Source: Paracoccus methylarcula
GTDB lineage: Bacteria; Pseudomonadota; Alphaproteobacteria; Rhodobacterales; Rhodobacteraceae
Length of the DNA stretch: 64,000 nucleotides
NCBI RefSeq assembly: GCF_003007735.2
Contig: NZ_PXNQ02000013.1
Span: forward strand, 1-64,000
Reading direction: 5' to 3'
In this document: in pieces, positions 24,873 through 34,688 of the stretch
Layout of the letters: each line of letters begins with the position of its first letter
How positions within the stretch are numbered: the stretch's first letter is position 1
Made by a program: the position numbers and the translations under genes
Notes under the pieces: model-generated
The model's database searches: none
What the model was told of the DNA's origin: nothing
Seen by the model: only the letters and a program-made list of their open reading frames with translations

Positions 24873-26474
24873 ATGAGTGTTCGCGTTCTGACGGCGGCTT
24901 CGGTCTTGGCGTTGTTTGCCGGGGCGGCGCAGGCCGAGACGGTGCTGCATATCCTGCACACCAATGATCTGCACAGCCGGATCGAGCCGATCAACAAATA
25001 TGACAGCACCTGCGATGCCGAGACCCGCGAGGCCGGGGAATGCTTTGGCGGCGTGGCGCGGGTGGCCACCAAGGTCAGGGAGCTGCGCGACCAGATCACT
25101 GCCGAGGGCGGCAATGTGCTGGTCCTGGATGCGGGGGACCAGTACCAGGGCTCGCTCTTCTACACGACCTACAAGGGCAAGGACGTGGCCGAGTTCATGA
25201 CCGGGATCGGCTATGACGCGATGGCGCTTGGCAACCATGAATTCGATGACGGCCCGGAGGGGGCGGTGGTGCTGGCCGACGGGGTCGAGTTCCCGGTGAT
25301 CTCGGGCAACCTGGACCTGTCGCAGTCCAATATCCTCAAGGAGAAGATCGGCGACACGCTGACGCTTGAGGTCGGCGGCGAGAAGATCGGGATCGTCTCG
25401 GCCCTGGCCATGGACACGCCCGAGACCTCTTCTCCCGGTCCGAATGTCATCTTCATGGACGATGTGGAAAGCCTGAAGGGCGATGTGCAGGAACTGACCG
25501 AGGCGGGGGTGAACAAGATCATCGCGCTGACCCATGTCGGCTATCATCGCGATCTGGAATATGCCGCCGAGGTGGCGGGGATCGACGCGATCATCGGCGG
25601 GCATTCGCATACGCTGCTGGGCGATATGGAGGGGGCCGAGGGGCCTTATCCGACCATGGTCGAGGGGCCGGAGGGCGCGGAGGTTCCGGTCGCGACCGCC
25701 TATGCCTATTCGAAATACCTGGGGCATCTGATCCTGACCTTCGATGACGAGGGCAACCTGACCAAGGCCGAGGGCGAGCCGGTCCTGCTGGACAACTCGG
25801 TGCCCGAGGACGAGGCGATTGCCGCCCGCGTCGAGGAGATGGCCGCCCCGATCGAGGAGTTGCGGCAGAAGGTGGTGGCCGAGACATCAGCCCCGATTGG
25901 CGGGGACCGGCTGGATTGCCGCGCGAAGGAATGCGAGATGGGCACGCTGGTCGCCGACGCCATGCTGGACCGGGTCAAGGATCAGGGCGTGACCATCGCG
26001 ATTGCCAATGGCGGCGGGCTGCGTGCCTCTATCGACGCGGGGCCGATCACCATGGGCGAGGTCTATACCGTGCTGCCGTTCCAGAACACGCTGGCGACCT
26101 TTGAGTTGAAGGGCGCGGATGTGGTGGCCGCGCTGGAGAACGGCGCCAGCCAGTATGAGGAGGGCGCGGGCCGCTTCGCGCAGGTGGCCGGGCTGACCTA
26201 TACGGTTGATCCTGCCGCCGAGGCCGGGAGCAGGATCAGCGAGGTGATGGTCGCGCAGGATGGCGATTGGGCGCCGATCGATCCCGAGGCGGTCTATGGC
26301 GTGGTGTCCAACAACTACATGCGGGCGGGCGGGGACGGTTATGACGTCTTCGCAAACAACGCGCAGAACGCCTATGATTTCGGACCCGACCTGGCCGAGG
26401 TGCTGGCCGATTACCTGGCCGCGCAGGGGGCGGATTACGCGCCCATGCTGGACGGGCGGATCACGGTGAAATAG
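24873..26474 (+). CDS. 5'-nucleotidase/UshA-type metallophosphoesterase, periplasmic
   Basis: A 533-residue secreted nucleotidase that dephosphorylates nucleotides or related phosphoesters. Signal peptide MSVRVLTAASVLALFAGAAQA. Metallophosphoesterase motifs are LHILHTNDLHSRIEP, VLDAGDQYQGS, ALGNHEFDDG and IIGGHSHTLL. The 5'-nucleotidase C-terminal domain begins near residue 350 (CEMGTLVADAMLDRV, then IANGGGLRASIDAGPIT) and ends NNYMRAGGDGYDVF. A purine-rich agggaaactggg precedes ATG 24873. It stands alone and is followed by dispersed element copy 5. Confidence 0.93.
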   Translation: MSVRVLTAASVLALFAGAAQAETVLHILHTNDLHSRIEPINKYDSTCDAETREAGECFGGVARVATKVRELRDQITAEGGNVLVLDAGDQYQGSLFYTTYKGKDVAEFMTGIGYDAMALGNHEFDDGPEGAVVLADGVEFPVISGNLDLSQSNILKEKIGDTLTLEVGGEKIGIVSALAMDTPETSSPGPNVIFMDDVESLKGDVQELTEAGVNKIIALTHVGYHRDLEYAAEVAGIDAIIGGHSHTLLGDMEGAEGPYPTMVEGPEGAEVPVATAYAYSKYLGHLILTFDDEGNLTKAEGEPVLLDNSVPEDEAIAARVEEMAAPIEELRQKVVAETSAPIGGDRLDCRAKECEMGTLVADAMLDRVKDQGVTIAIANGGGLRASIDAGPITMGEVYTVLPFQNTLATFELKGADVVAALENGASQYEEGAGRFAQVAGLTYTVDPAAEAGSRISEVMVAQDGDWAPIDPEAVYGVVSNNYMRAGGDGYDVFANNAQNAYDFGPDLAEVLADYLAAQGADYAPMLDGRITVK

Positions 26475-26534
26475 GGGCTCTGCCCCGCCGCCGTTCCGGC
26501 GGCTCCCCGGGATATTTCAGTGAAGAAGAGGGGC
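26474..26534 (+). repeat. Dispersed intergenic element, copy 5
   Basis: Hairpin GGGGC-TCT-GCCCC directly at the nucleotidase stop codon, then a second stem GCCGCC/GGCGGC, then ctccccGGGATATTTCAGTGAAGAAG. The remaining 190 bases to the Hint gene are GC-rich and without a gene. Confidence 0.85.
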
Positions 26535-26724
26535 TGTCCGGCGGGGCGGCCCCTTGCCTTTTCACGGGGGCGGGGCGGTTTTTTCGACCCCGGGTCGGGT
26601 GCGTCGGGGCGCAGACGGAGGCGCATATTCGCCGAAGGGTTGCCGCAATATCGCACCGGTCCTGGGGAGGGGGCGTGTGGGTGTCGATCTGGCCCGTGCC
26701 GGTAGAGATCGGCTGCGGCGGGGC

Positions 26725-27891
26725 TCAGGCCCCGACGCGGTGATCGGCGGAGACGAGCGGTTTTCCGTTCCTGGCATGCCGCCTGGCGAGATTGCGCCCC
26801 TCGCGCCCGGTCAGCAGGCGGCGGGCGGATGGCGGGCGGTGGTCCGGTTGCGCGAGTTCGGGAAAGAGCGAGAGGATCTCGCGCCGGGCGGCGGGGCCGA
26901 GCGCCTGCAGCGCCTGCGGGCCGGTAAAGAGGCTTTCGGTCCAGGTGCCGTTCGAGAGCACCAGTTCATGGCGGTCGAACAGCATGTGCCGATAGGTGAG
27001 GCCGTCTTCGGGTTGCAGGATCTCGATCCCCGCAAGCCCGGCCAGGTGCTTGGCGGCGACGAGGATCTCGTCGTGATCGAACATGCGCCGGGCGATCCTG
27101 GACCGGACCAGCACCCGGTGCTGGGGCGAGACCGTCAGGTCCCGCTCGGGCAGGCCGGGGCCGAGCGCGCCCGCCCGGATCAGGATCGGGCGCAGGTTGG
27201 GGCAAAGATCGAGCAGGTGGCGGTCCAGATGCCGGTGGCCGATCCAGGCGATGCGGCGCGGACCATGATCGCGCGTCAGGACCAGGTCGCCGGGCCGGAG
27301 CGTTTCGATGGCGCGGGGACCGGAGGCGGTTTCGACAAGGGTGCCGTCGGTGAAACATGGCACCGAGGGCGAATAGTGCGGGGCGCCCTCGTCAGGTTCA
27401 TTGATGCTGCTCACCGAGACGGTGTCCACGAATGTGAAGCTTCCGGTCCTGTCGAAGACCGGGTAGGTGAGGGTCCCGTCCTCTTGTTCCCGGGCTTCGG
27501 GGAAAACCAGCACCGCTTGTCTGCCGCCGAATTCGTCACCGATTCGCTGCGCGATGAAGCGGCGGGGAAACATCACCCGGAAATGATTGCCGCCGCTATC
27601 CTGGAGACGCGAACCGATAAAGCCGGAAAGCCGGGTCCCCGCAGGTATCGGCCCGGGATCATTGCCGAAGACCGTGTCCTCGACCAGGATCTGCCCGGTC
27701 TTGTCCACATTCGCATATCCACTGTGAAACCTGTCGTCATCGTCTTCCAGCAGGATGGAGCTTTGCCGCGCCCCGCTGAACTCGATGGGATCGGTTGTGC
27801 GGTGGTTCGACCAGGGGGCATGTTGCCCGACCGAGCTGGTTCCCGTCGGAATCGGCTTGTCGAAAGTCAGCACGGTGATTTCGTATTCCAT
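26725..27891 (-). CDS. Hint (Hedgehog/intein) domain protein
   Basis: A 388-residue protein. An N-terminal domain of about 185 residues, without recognised homology (acidic, beta-rich look), is followed by a Hint module: VPCFTDGTLVETASGPRAIE with the catalytic-type Cys, then LRPGDLVLTRDHGPRRIAWI, then LTVSPQHRVLVRS with the block-B-like His. Such secreted Hint proteins are frequent in Rhodobacterales and their role is unknown. There is no signal peptide. The downstream end is Arg-rich. ATG 27891 has GAAGAGA upstream; an in-frame GTG or ATG at 27921 is an alternative. Confidence 0.85.
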   Translation of the reverse strand: MEYEITVLTFDKPIPTGTSSVGQHAPWSNHRTTDPIEFSGARQSSILLEDDDDRFHSGYANVDKTGQILVEDTVFGNDPGPIPAGTRLSGFIGSRLQDSGGNHFRVMFPRRFIAQRIGDEFGGRQAVLVFPEAREQEDGTLTYPVFDRTGSFTFVDTVSVSSINEPDEGAPHYSPSVPCFTDGTLVETASGPRAIETLRPGDLVLTRDHGPRRIAWIGHRHLDRHLLDLCPNLRPILIRAGALGPGLPERDLTVSPQHRVLVRSRIARRMFDHDEILVAAKHLAGLAGIEILQPEDGLTYRHMLFDRHELVLSNGTWTESLFTGPQALQALGPAARREILSLFPELAQPDHRPPSARRLLTGREGRNLARRHARNGKPLVSADHRVGA

Positions 27892-28008
27892 CGTCTCTTC
27901 GCCCGTATGCTGTGCGGTCATCGCGGCCGGATCCGCGGCGATCCGCCGGTGACAGGCTGTAACGGGAAGAGATTGTGGAAGGATTAACGCCGGTCGGGCA
28001 GGCCGGAT

Positions 28009-29010
28009 CTATATCTCGACGGGCGGCGCCTGGCGCAGATGGGCAGACATGCCGGTTCCGCGCTCGCGATAGGGGGTGCTGCCATATTGGGCGCGGTAGC
28101 ATTTCGAGAAATGCGACGGGCTGGAGAAGCCCGAGGCCAGCGCGATCTCGATGATCGACATCTCGGTCTGCATCAGCAGGTTGCGCGCCCGGGCGAGGCG
28201 GGTTTCCATGTAATAGCGTTTCGGGCTGCGGTTGAGATAGCGGCGGAACAGCCGTTCGAGCTGGCGCGTGGACATGCCGGCGTCAGTTGCCAGCCGGGCC
28301 GGGCTGATCGGGTCTTCGACATTGGCCTCCATCCGGGCGATGACGGTGGCCAGCCTCGGGTGGCGCACGCCGATCCGCGTCGGGATGGACAGGCGCTGCC
28401 GGTCCTGGTCGGTGCGGATGCCGGTATGCAGCATCTGGTCGGCCAGTTCGGCGGCCAGTTCGTCGCCATGGGACTGGGCGATCAGGTGCAGCATCAGGTC
28501 GATCGAGGAGGTGCCGCCCGCCGCCGTCAGGCGGTTGCCGTCATGGACGAAGACCGAGCGGAACAGCGTCACATCGGGGAAGGCCTCGGCGAAGCCGTCG
28601 TGATTTTCCCAGTGGATCGTGGCCTTGCGGCCATCGAGCAGCCCGGCCACCGCCAGGACCCAGGCACCGGTGCAGACCGCGCAGACCGATGCGCCACCCC
28701 GTGCCTTGCGGCGCAGCCAGTTCAGCACCGGCCTGGTCGCCTCTCTCGCCACCTCGGTGCCGCCGCAGACGATCACCACCTCGTCGCGATCGGTCGGGGT
28801 ATCCTGCTCCAGCCCTTCGTCCAGCGCGACGCGGGTGCCGTTCGAACAGGTCGCGAAATCGCCCTTCGGACCGACCAGCCGCCATTGATAGAGCTCCTTG
28901 CCCGAGGCGCGATTGGCCAGCCGCAGCGGCTCGATCGCCGCCGCGAATGGCAACATCGTGAAACGGTCAAGAAGCAGGAAGGTGAAACGGCGCGGTCGGT
29001 TGGATTGCAT
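28009..29010 (-). CDS. GlxA family transcriptional regulator (DJ-1/PfpI plus AraC domains)
   Basis: A 333-residue regulator. The N-terminal class I glutamine-amidotransferase-like domain (FTFLLLDRFTMLPFAAAIEP, then GGASVCAVCTGAWVLAVAGL with a nucleophile-elbow Cys) runs to about residue 190. A C-terminal AraC HTH follows (SPARLATDAGMSTRQLERLF, then LASGFSSPSHFSKCYRAQYG). The architecture is that of regulators such as GbdR, CdhR and ArgR of pseudomonads, but the effector cannot be told here. It is divergent from aroG, with a palindrome between them. ATG 29010 matches the family start; an in-frame start at 29046 is less likely. Confidence 0.9.
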   Translation of the reverse strand: MQSNRPRRFTFLLLDRFTMLPFAAAIEPLRLANRASGKELYQWRLVGPKGDFATCSNGTRVALDEGLEQDTPTDRDEVVIVCGGTEVAREATRPVLNWLRRKARGGASVCAVCTGAWVLAVAGLLDGRKATIHWENHDGFAEAFPDVTLFRSVFVHDGNRLTAAGGTSSIDLMLHLIAQSHGDELAAELADQMLHTGIRTDQDRQRLSIPTRIGVRHPRLATVIARMEANVEDPISPARLATDAGMSTRQLERLFRRYLNRSPKRYYMETRLARARNLLMQTEMSIIEIALASGFSSPSHFSKCYRAQYGSTPYRERGTGMSAHLRQAPPVEI

Positions 29011-29055
29011 GGAGCTGTCTCGGCGCAAATGTTGCGGCCACCTCACAACAGGGAA

Positions 29056-29079
29056 TTAGGACTTGCGCAAGATCCTAAA
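29056..29079. promoter_or_regulatory. Palindrome between the GlxA-type regulator and DAHP synthase
   Basis: TTAGGA-CTTGCGCAAG-ATCCTAA is an almost perfect inverted repeat with one asymmetric base. It lies 46 bases upstream of the regulator start and about 110 bases upstream of the DAHP synthase start. It could be the operator of the divergent regulator. Confidence 0.5.
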
Positions 29080-29185
29080 TCACCCATCCAACTTTAGTCG
29101 CATCATTTTTGCGAGACAATGCGCTCTTTCCCTGAGGGTGCGAAGCGATTATATCGGCCCGGCAATCTTTCAAGGAGCATGTGCC

Positions 29186-30598
29186 ATGACGCAGGAGAAT
29201 CGCAAACCCGCCGCCGCCCGGAACTGGGACAAGGCCGGCTGGCGCGCCTATCCGCGCGTGCAGATGCCGGATTATACCGATGCCGCCTCGCTGGCGGCGG
29301 CCGAGGAGCAGCTTCGCCGCTACCCGCCGCTGGTTTTCGCGGGCGAGGCGATGCGCCTGCGCGCCCAGCTTGCCGAAGTGTCGGAAGGCCGCGCCTTCCT
29401 GCTGCAGGGCGGCGATTGCGCGGAAAGTTTCGCCGAGTTCAGTGCCGACAATATCCGCGACACCTTCAAGGTGATCCTGCAGATGGCCGTGGTGCTGACC
29501 TGGGGCGCGCAGCTTCCGGTGGTCAAGGTCGGGCGCATGGCGGGCCAGTTCGCCAAGCCCCGCAGCGCCCCGACCGAAGTGGTCGATGGTGTCGAGCTGC
29601 CCAGCTATCGCGGCGATATCGTCAACGGGTTCGATTTCACATCCGAGGCGCGGCTGCCCGATCCGAACCGGATGCTGGCGGCCTATACGCAGGCGGCCTC
29701 GTCGCTGAACCTGCTCAGGGCCTATTCGACCGGCGGCTATGCCGACATGCACCTGGTGCAGAACTGGATCGCCGATTTCGTCGGCGGGCCGGAGGCTGCG
29801 AAATATCGTGACATCGCCGACCGCATCCGCGACGCGATGGCCTTCATGCAGGCGGCGGGTGTGAATTCGGACACCGCGCATCAGCTGAGCAAGGTGGATT
29901 TCTACACCAGCCACGAGGCGCTTCTGCTGGAATACGAAGAGGCGCTGGCGCGTCTTGATGCGACGACCGGGGTGACGGTCGCGGGATCGGGCCACATGAT
30001 CTGGATCGGTGACCGCACCCGGCAGCCCGATGGCGCGCATGTGGAATTCTGCCGTGGCGTGCATAACCCGATCGGTTTGAAATGCGGCCCGACCACCACG
30101 GCCGAGGATCTCAAGCTGCTTCTCGCCCGGCTGAACCCCGATAACGAGGCGGGGCGGCTGACGCTGATTACCCGCTTCGGTGCGGGCAAGGTCGGCGATC
30201 ACCTGCCGCAATTGATCAAGGTGGTGCAGGAAGAGGGGGCGAAGGTCGTCTGGCATTGTGATCCGATGCATGGCAACACGATCAAGTCGGCCTCGGGCTA
30301 CAAGACCCGGCCCTTCGATTCGGTGCTGCGCGAGGTGCGGGAGTTCTTCGCGATCCACGGCGCCGAGGGCACCATCCCCGGCGGCGTGCATTTCGAGATG
30401 ACCGGCCGTGACGTGACCGAATGCACCGGCGGCGTGCGGGCGGTGACGGACGAGGACCTGTCCGACCGCTATCACACCGCCTGCGACCCGCGCCTGAATG
30501 CCAGCCAGTCGCTGGAACTGGCCTTCCTCGTGGCCGAGGAGCTGCGTGCGCGCCGCGAGGCGGCAGTGGCTCCGTCGAACGGGGTCAAGGCTGGCTGA
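29186..30598 (+). CDS. 3-deoxy-7-phosphoheptulonate synthase, class II
   Basis: The first enzyme of the shikimate pathway, joining PEP and erythrose 4-phosphate. 470 residues, plant/AroAII type. Hallmarks: [15 protein letters not shown] near residue 70, [23 protein letters not shown] [36 protein letters not shown], and [14 protein letters not shown] with metal ligands. ATG 29186 has AAGGAG 8 bases upstream. A strong terminator follows the gene. Transketolase, a source of erythrose 4-phosphate, lies 2 kb downstream on the other strand, but no operon link is implied. Confidence 0.95.
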   Translation: MTQENRKPAAARNWDKAGWRAYPRVQMPDYTDAASLAAAEEQLRRYPPLVFAGEAMRLRAQLAEVSEGRAFLLQGGDCAESFAEFSADNIRDTFKVILQMAVVLTWGAQLPVVKVGRMAGQFAKPRSAPTEVVDGVELPSYRGDIVNGFDFTSEARLPDPNRMLAAYTQAASSLNLLRAYSTGGYADMHLVQNWIADFVGGPEAAKYRDIADRIRDAMAFMQAAGVNSDTAHQLSKVDFYTSHEALLLEYEEALARLDATTGVTVAGSGHMIWIGDRTRQPDGAHVEFCRGVHNPIGLKCGPTTTAEDLKLLLARLNPDNEAGRLTLITRFGAGKVGDHLPQLIKVVQEEGAKVVWHCDPMHGNTIKSASGYKTRPFDSVLREVREFFAIHGAEGTIPGGVHFEMTGRDVTECTGGVRAVTDEDLSDRYHTACDPRLNASQSLELAFLVAEELRARREAAVAPSNGVKAG

Positions 30599-30618
30599 GC
30601 GGATCGTTTCGCGAACGG

Positions 30619-30649
30619 AAAAAGGCGGTCCCCCGGGGCCGCCTTTTTC
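30619..30649 (+). terminator. Rho-independent terminator after DAHP synthase
   Basis: The stem GGCGGTCCCC/GGGGCCGCC is flanked by an A-run on the left and TTTTT on the right. The symmetrical flanks would also let it act on the convergent acyltransferase gene, whose stop lies at its edge. Confidence 0.85.
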
Positions 30650-31520
30650 ATTTCCAGCGGCGATGGACCCAGAACCATTGCTCCATATGGCGTCGCACCA
30701 GCGCCTCGAGATCGTCGTTCAGCGCCTGCATCATGGCGGCGGGCTCGCCATGTTCGACCGGCTCGCCGACATGGACGCGAAAGGACAGCCCGTCGGGCTG
30801 GCGGATGCCATGCACCGGCAGGATCAGCGCGTCATAGCGGATCGCCAGTTCGGCCGGGGTCAGCACGGTTCTGCTGGGCAGGTCGAAGAATTGCAGCTCG
30901 GGCGCGTGCCGGTCGTGCTGGTCGAAACCGAGCGCCAGCCAGCCGCCCCCTTTCAGGAAGCGCAGCATCGCCGCCAGCCCGGCCCGCCCGCGCGGAAAGA
31001 GCGGCTCGGCAATGGCGGTGATCGCCGGGATGTAGTGGCGGTTGAAGGCCTCGTTGTTCATCGGCCGATACAGCGCCCCGACCGGCCAGCCGCGACCGGC
31101 CAGCGCCGTGCGCATGGCGTCGTAATTGCCGAAATGGGCGCAGGCGATGATGACCGGGCGTCCTGCCTCGAAAGCGGCTTCCAGGGCGGGCAGGCCGGGG
31201 CCGTCCAGCGGATCGGCCTCGCGGATGCGGCGGGTGAATTCCTCGCCCGAATAGATCTCGGCCACCGAGCGGCCGGCATTGGCCGGAACCGCGCGCACCA
31301 GCGCCTCGACCTCGTCACGGGGCAGGTCGGGCCGCGCCAATGCAAGGTTGTCGCGAATCCGGCGCCGCCAGCCCGCGATGGGGGCCAGCAGATGCGCAAA
31401 CAGCCAGCCCATCGCCGGGATGCGCCGCTCATATGGCAGCAGCCGGGCCAGCCCCATGACCGCCAGGAAGGCGGCATTCGCGAGCCGGTCGCTCAGCGGT
31501 AATCTGTCATTTTCGCTCAT
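30648..31520 (-). CDS. Lipid A-type lauroyl acyltransferase family protein
   Basis: A 290-residue member of the LpxL/HtrB family, which transfers secondary acyl chains to lipid A at the inner membrane. An N-terminal hydrophobic segment (ANAAFLAVMGLARLLPY) leads to the acyltransferase HxxxxD-like motif within IIACAHFGNYDAMRTAL and a second block (GGWLALGFDQHDRH). It could act on lipid A or on another acyl acceptor such as ornithine lipid; sequence does not decide. The start overlaps the stop of the EamA gene (ATGA), so the pair is coupled. Confidence 0.88.
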   Translation of the reverse strand: MSENDRLPLSDRLANAAFLAVMGLARLLPYERRIPAMGWLFAHLLAPIAGWRRRIRDNLALARPDLPRDEVEALVRAVPANAGRSVAEIYSGEEFTRRIREADPLDGPGLPALEAAFEAGRPVIIACAHFGNYDAMRTALAGRGWPVGALYRPMNNEAFNRHYIPAITAIAEPLFPRGRAGLAAMLRFLKGGGWLALGFDQHDRHAPELQFFDLPSRTVLTPAELAIRYDALILPVHGIRQPDGLSFRVHVGEPVEHGEPAAMMQALNDDLEALVRRHMEQWFWVHRRWK

Positions 31521-32443
31521 TGATCCTTCCGCGCCGCGCGGGTCTCGCGCGACCAGACATAGAGGCCCGCGCCCACGATAATGGCCGCGCCGAGGATGGT
31601 CCAGCGGTCCGGGAACTGGCCGAAGAACAGCAGCCCCCACAGTCCGGCCCAGATCAGCCCGGTATAGCCGAAGGGAGCCAGCACCCCGGCCTCGGCGCTG
31701 GAAAAGGCGCGCACGAGAAGCCATTGGCTGAGCGTGCCGAAACCAGCCAGCAGCAGGAATACCCAGAAATGCGCGGGATCGATCGGCTGCCAGATGAATG
31801 GCACGATCACAGAGGTCGCCACGGTGCCGAACACCGCCGACCACATGACCGAGGTCTCGACCGAGTCGCTGCGCACCATCCGGGTCAGCAGGGCGCCCGC
31901 GGCAAAGGTGAATGCCCCGGCCATCGGCAGGAGCGCGGCGGGCTGGAACACGCCCAGCCCCGGACGGATGATGATCAGCGCGCCGATCACCGCCGCCGCG
32001 ATCCCGGCCACCCGCCGCGGCCCGATCCTTTCACCCAGGAACAGCGCCGCCCCCAGGGTGATCAGCACCGGGTTCATGTCCATGATCGCGGTCGCCTCGG
32101 CCAGCCCGATGAATTGCAGCGCGGTAAAGAACAGCCCGACCGAGGCCAGTTGCATCAGCGCCCGCCCGGCCTGCAATCCCGGTTGCCGGCTGCGCAGCAG
32201 GCTGAACATGCGGGCGCGGAAGATGACGGCGAAGATCAGGATATTGCCAAGGAAGCGCGCCCAGACCACCTGCGCCGGATGATAATGCTGGGTCAGGAAT
32301 TTCGCGGTGGCGTCCATCAGGGTGAACCCGATGATCGCCGCCAGCAGCAGGGCGATCCCCGCTGCATTCCCACCCATCGGCGGATGGCGCAGCCCGTCCC
32401 GCTCGCGCCCCATCAGCGCAAAGGCCCGCGCCAGAACCTGCAT
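31517..32443 (-). CDS. EamA/DMT family transporter
   Basis: A 308-residue membrane protein with ten predicted helices in two EamA repeats. Examples are GIALLLAAIIGFTLMDATA near the N-terminus, EATAIMDMNPVLITLGAALF at the end of repeat 1 and LAPFGYTGLIWAGLWGLLFF in repeat 2. Substrate unknown. Start options are ATG 32443 or ATG 32413; I kept the longer one without strong evidence. It is translationally coupled to the acyltransferase gene and separated from transketolase by dispersed element copy 6. Confidence 0.9.
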   Translation of the reverse strand: MQVLARAFALMGRERDGLRHPPMGGNAAGIALLLAAIIGFTLMDATAKFLTQHYHPAQVVWARFLGNILIFAVIFRARMFSLLRSRQPGLQAGRALMQLASVGLFFTALQFIGLAEATAIMDMNPVLITLGAALFLGERIGPRRVAGIAAAVIGALIIIRPGLGVFQPAALLPMAGAFTFAAGALLTRMVRSDSVETSVMWSAVFGTVATSVIVPFIWQPIDPAHFWVFLLLAGFGTLSQWLLVRAFSSAEAGVLAPFGYTGLIWAGLWGLLFFGQFPDRWTILGAAIIVGAGLYVWSRETRAARKDQ

Positions 32444-32480
32444 CAGACAAGCATCGAAACAGCCGGACAGATGCCCGGCT

Positions 32481-32520
32481 GCTTCTTCTTCATGGAAATA
32501 TCCCCGCCGGAGGCAGGAAT
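32481..32520 (-). repeat. Dispersed intergenic element, copy 6
   Basis: Read on the minus strand: a short stem cctgcctccggcgg, then GGATATTTCCATGAAGAAG. It lies just after the transketolase stop in the same orientation. Confidence 0.8.
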
Positions 32521-32525
32521 TCCTG

Positions 32526-34553
32526 TCACAACAGCGCCTTTGCGCGCTCGGTCACCGCCTCGGCGGTGATGCCGAACTCGCGGTAGAGCGCCGGGGCAGG
32601 GGCCGAGGCGCCGAAGCCCTCCATGCCGATGAAGGCGGATTTCTCCTCGCGCCCGCGCTCGCCCAGCAGCAGCCAGTCCCAGGGCTGGCGGATGGCGGCC
32701 TCGATGGCGATGCGGACGGTGCCGCCCGGCAGGACCTCTTCGCGATAGGCCGGGGATTGGGCGCGGAACAGCTCCATCGAGGGGACCGAGACGACGCGGG
32801 TCGGGGTGCCCTCGGATTCCAGCGTCTCGCGGGCGGCGACTGCGATCTCGACTTCCGAGCCGGTGGCCATCAGCACCACGGCGGGCTTGCCGCCCGAGGC
32901 CTCGCGCAGCACATAGGCGCCTTTCAGCGACAGGTTCTCGTCCTGGTGGTTGGTCCGCAGAGTCGGCAGGTTCTGCCGCGACAGCGCCATGACCGAGGGT
33001 GCGGTATCGTGCGACAGGGCGATTTCCCAGGCTTCCGCCGTCTCGACCTGGTCGCAGGGGCGCAGCATCAGCATGTTGGGCGTGGCGCGGCAGATGGCCA
33101 GATGCTCGACCGGCTGGTGAGTGGGGCCGTCCTCGCCCAGGCCGATGCTGTCATGGGTCATGACATAGGTGACCGGCAGGCCCATCAGAGCCGAGAGCCG
33201 CATCGCGCCGCGCGCGTAATCGGTGAAGGTCAGGAAGGTGCCGCCATAGGGGCGGAAACCGCCATGCAGCCAGATGCCGTTCATCGCGGCGGCCATGCCA
33301 TGTTCGCGGATGCCGTAATGGATATAGCGGCCAAGCCGGTTTCCGGCGTTGAAAATGCCCATCCCGGGCGTCAGCGTGTTGTTCGAGCCGGTCAGGTCCG
33401 CCGAGCCGCCGAAATTCTCGGGCATCACCGGGTTCAGCGCCGCCAGCACGTTCTCGCTGGCCTTGCGGGTGGCGAGCTTGGGCTGTTCCTCGGAGGTTTT
33501 CTGCTTCATCTCGCGGATGGTCTGGGCGAGCTGCGGGTTGACCTCGTTGCCGATGCGGCGGGCGAAATCGTCGCGGGGGTTCGAGCTGAGCGCATCGACG
33601 CGGGTCTGCCATTCCTTGCGCGTCGCAGCGCCCCGCGCGCCGATCTCGTGCCAGCTTGCGGCGATATCTTCGGGGATTTCGAAGGCGGTTGCATTGTCCC
33701 AGCCATAGGCCTTGCGGGCCGCCGCGATTTCTTCGGCGCCAAGCGGCGAGCCATGGGCCTTGGCGCTGTCGGCCTTGGTCGGGGCGCCGAAGCCGATGAT
33801 CGTCTTGCACGAGACCAGGACCGGGCGGCCGTCATCCTTGGCGGCTTCGGTCAGGGCGCGGTCGATATCGGCGGCGTCATGGCCGTCGCATTCCAGCACT
33901 CGCCAGCCCGAGGCCGCGAAGCGTGCCATCTGGTCGGTCCGGTCGGACAGGCTGACGCGGCCATCGATGGTGATGTCGTTATTGTCCCACAGCACGATCA
34001 GCCGGCCCAGTTGCTGGTTGCCGGCCAGGCCCACGGCTTCCTGGCTGATGCCTTCCATCAGGCAGCCGTCGCCGGCGATGACCCATGTCCGGTGATCGCA
34101 GAGCTCGGAGCCGAATTCGGCGCGCATCGCCTCTTCGGCCATGGCCATGCCGACGGCGGTCGAGATCCCTTGTCCGAGCGGGCCGGTCGTCGTCTCGATC
34201 CCCTCGGCATGCCCGTATTCCGGGTGGCCCGCGGTGATCGAACCCAGTTGCCGGAAATGCTTGATCTGCTCGATCGTCATTTGCTGGTAGCCGCTCAGGT
34301 GCAGCAGCGAGTAGAGCAGCATCGAGCCATGCCCCGCCGACAGCACGAAGCGGTCGCGGTCGAACCAATGCGGTGCCGAGGCGTCGAATTTCAGGTGCTT
34401 GCGGAACAGCACCGTGGCCACGTCCGCCATGCCCATGGGCATGCCGGGATGGCCGGATTTCGCGGCCTCGACCGCGTCCATCGCCAGCACGCGGATGGCG
34501 CTGGCAAGTTTCCAGTGATCGGGGTCGGCTTTGCGGCGGGCATCGAGATCCAT
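32526..34553 (-). CDS. tkt: Transketolase
   Basis: A 675-residue thiamin-diphosphate enzyme of the pentose phosphate pathway (and of the Calvin cycle if present), moving two-carbon units between sugar phosphates. Hallmarks: the N-terminal [20 protein letters not shown], the ThDP motif [20 protein letters not shown] ending DNNDITIDG, and the central [24 protein letters not shown] stretch ([18 protein letters not shown]). The C-terminal domain ends [10 protein letters not shown]. The start at ATG 34553 fits the family N-terminus; a further in-frame ATG 48 bases upstream is unlikely. Confidence 0.97.
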   Translation of the reverse strand: MDLDARRKADPDHWKLASAIRVLAMDAVEAAKSGHPGMPMGMADVATVLFRKHLKFDASAPHWFDRDRFVLSAGHGSMLLYSLLHLSGYQQMTIEQIKHFRQLGSITAGHPEYGHAEGIETTTGPLGQGISTAVGMAMAEEAMRAEFGSELCDHRTWVIAGDGCLMEGISQEAVGLAGNQQLGRLIVLWDNNDITIDGRVSLSDRTDQMARFAASGWRVLECDGHDAADIDRALTEAAKDDGRPVLVSCKTIIGFGAPTKADSAKAHGSPLGAEEIAAARKAYGWDNATAFEIPEDIAASWHEIGARGAATRKEWQTRVDALSSNPRDDFARRIGNEVNPQLAQTIREMKQKTSEEQPKLATRKASENVLAALNPVMPENFGGSADLTGSNNTLTPGMGIFNAGNRLGRYIHYGIREHGMAAAMNGIWLHGGFRPYGGTFLTFTDYARGAMRLSALMGLPVTYVMTHDSIGLGEDGPTHQPVEHLAICRATPNMLMLRPCDQVETAEAWEIALSHDTAPSVMALSRQNLPTLRTNHQDENLSLKGAYVLREASGGKPAVVLMATGSEVEIAVAARETLESEGTPTRVVSVPSMELFRAQSPAYREEVLPGGTVRIAIEAAIRQPWDWLLLGERGREEKSAFIGMEGFGASAPAPALYREFGITAEAVTERAKALL

Positions 34554-34688
34554 GGTGGTCCTTCGGGTCTGGGTCGCTTTCTTGCTTGGTAGGGTTAACA
34601 CGGGCCGGTTGCAAGTCGGCCGTGGCCTGCACAGGCGCGAATATGGCGCTCTGGCGCAGCCGGACCGGGCAGGAGAACCTCCCGTGGA

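Noticed and set aside
32307..34592. A 761-codon plus-strand frame opposite transketolase
   Set aside because: Exact antisense of tkt, with no ribosome-binding site or homology.
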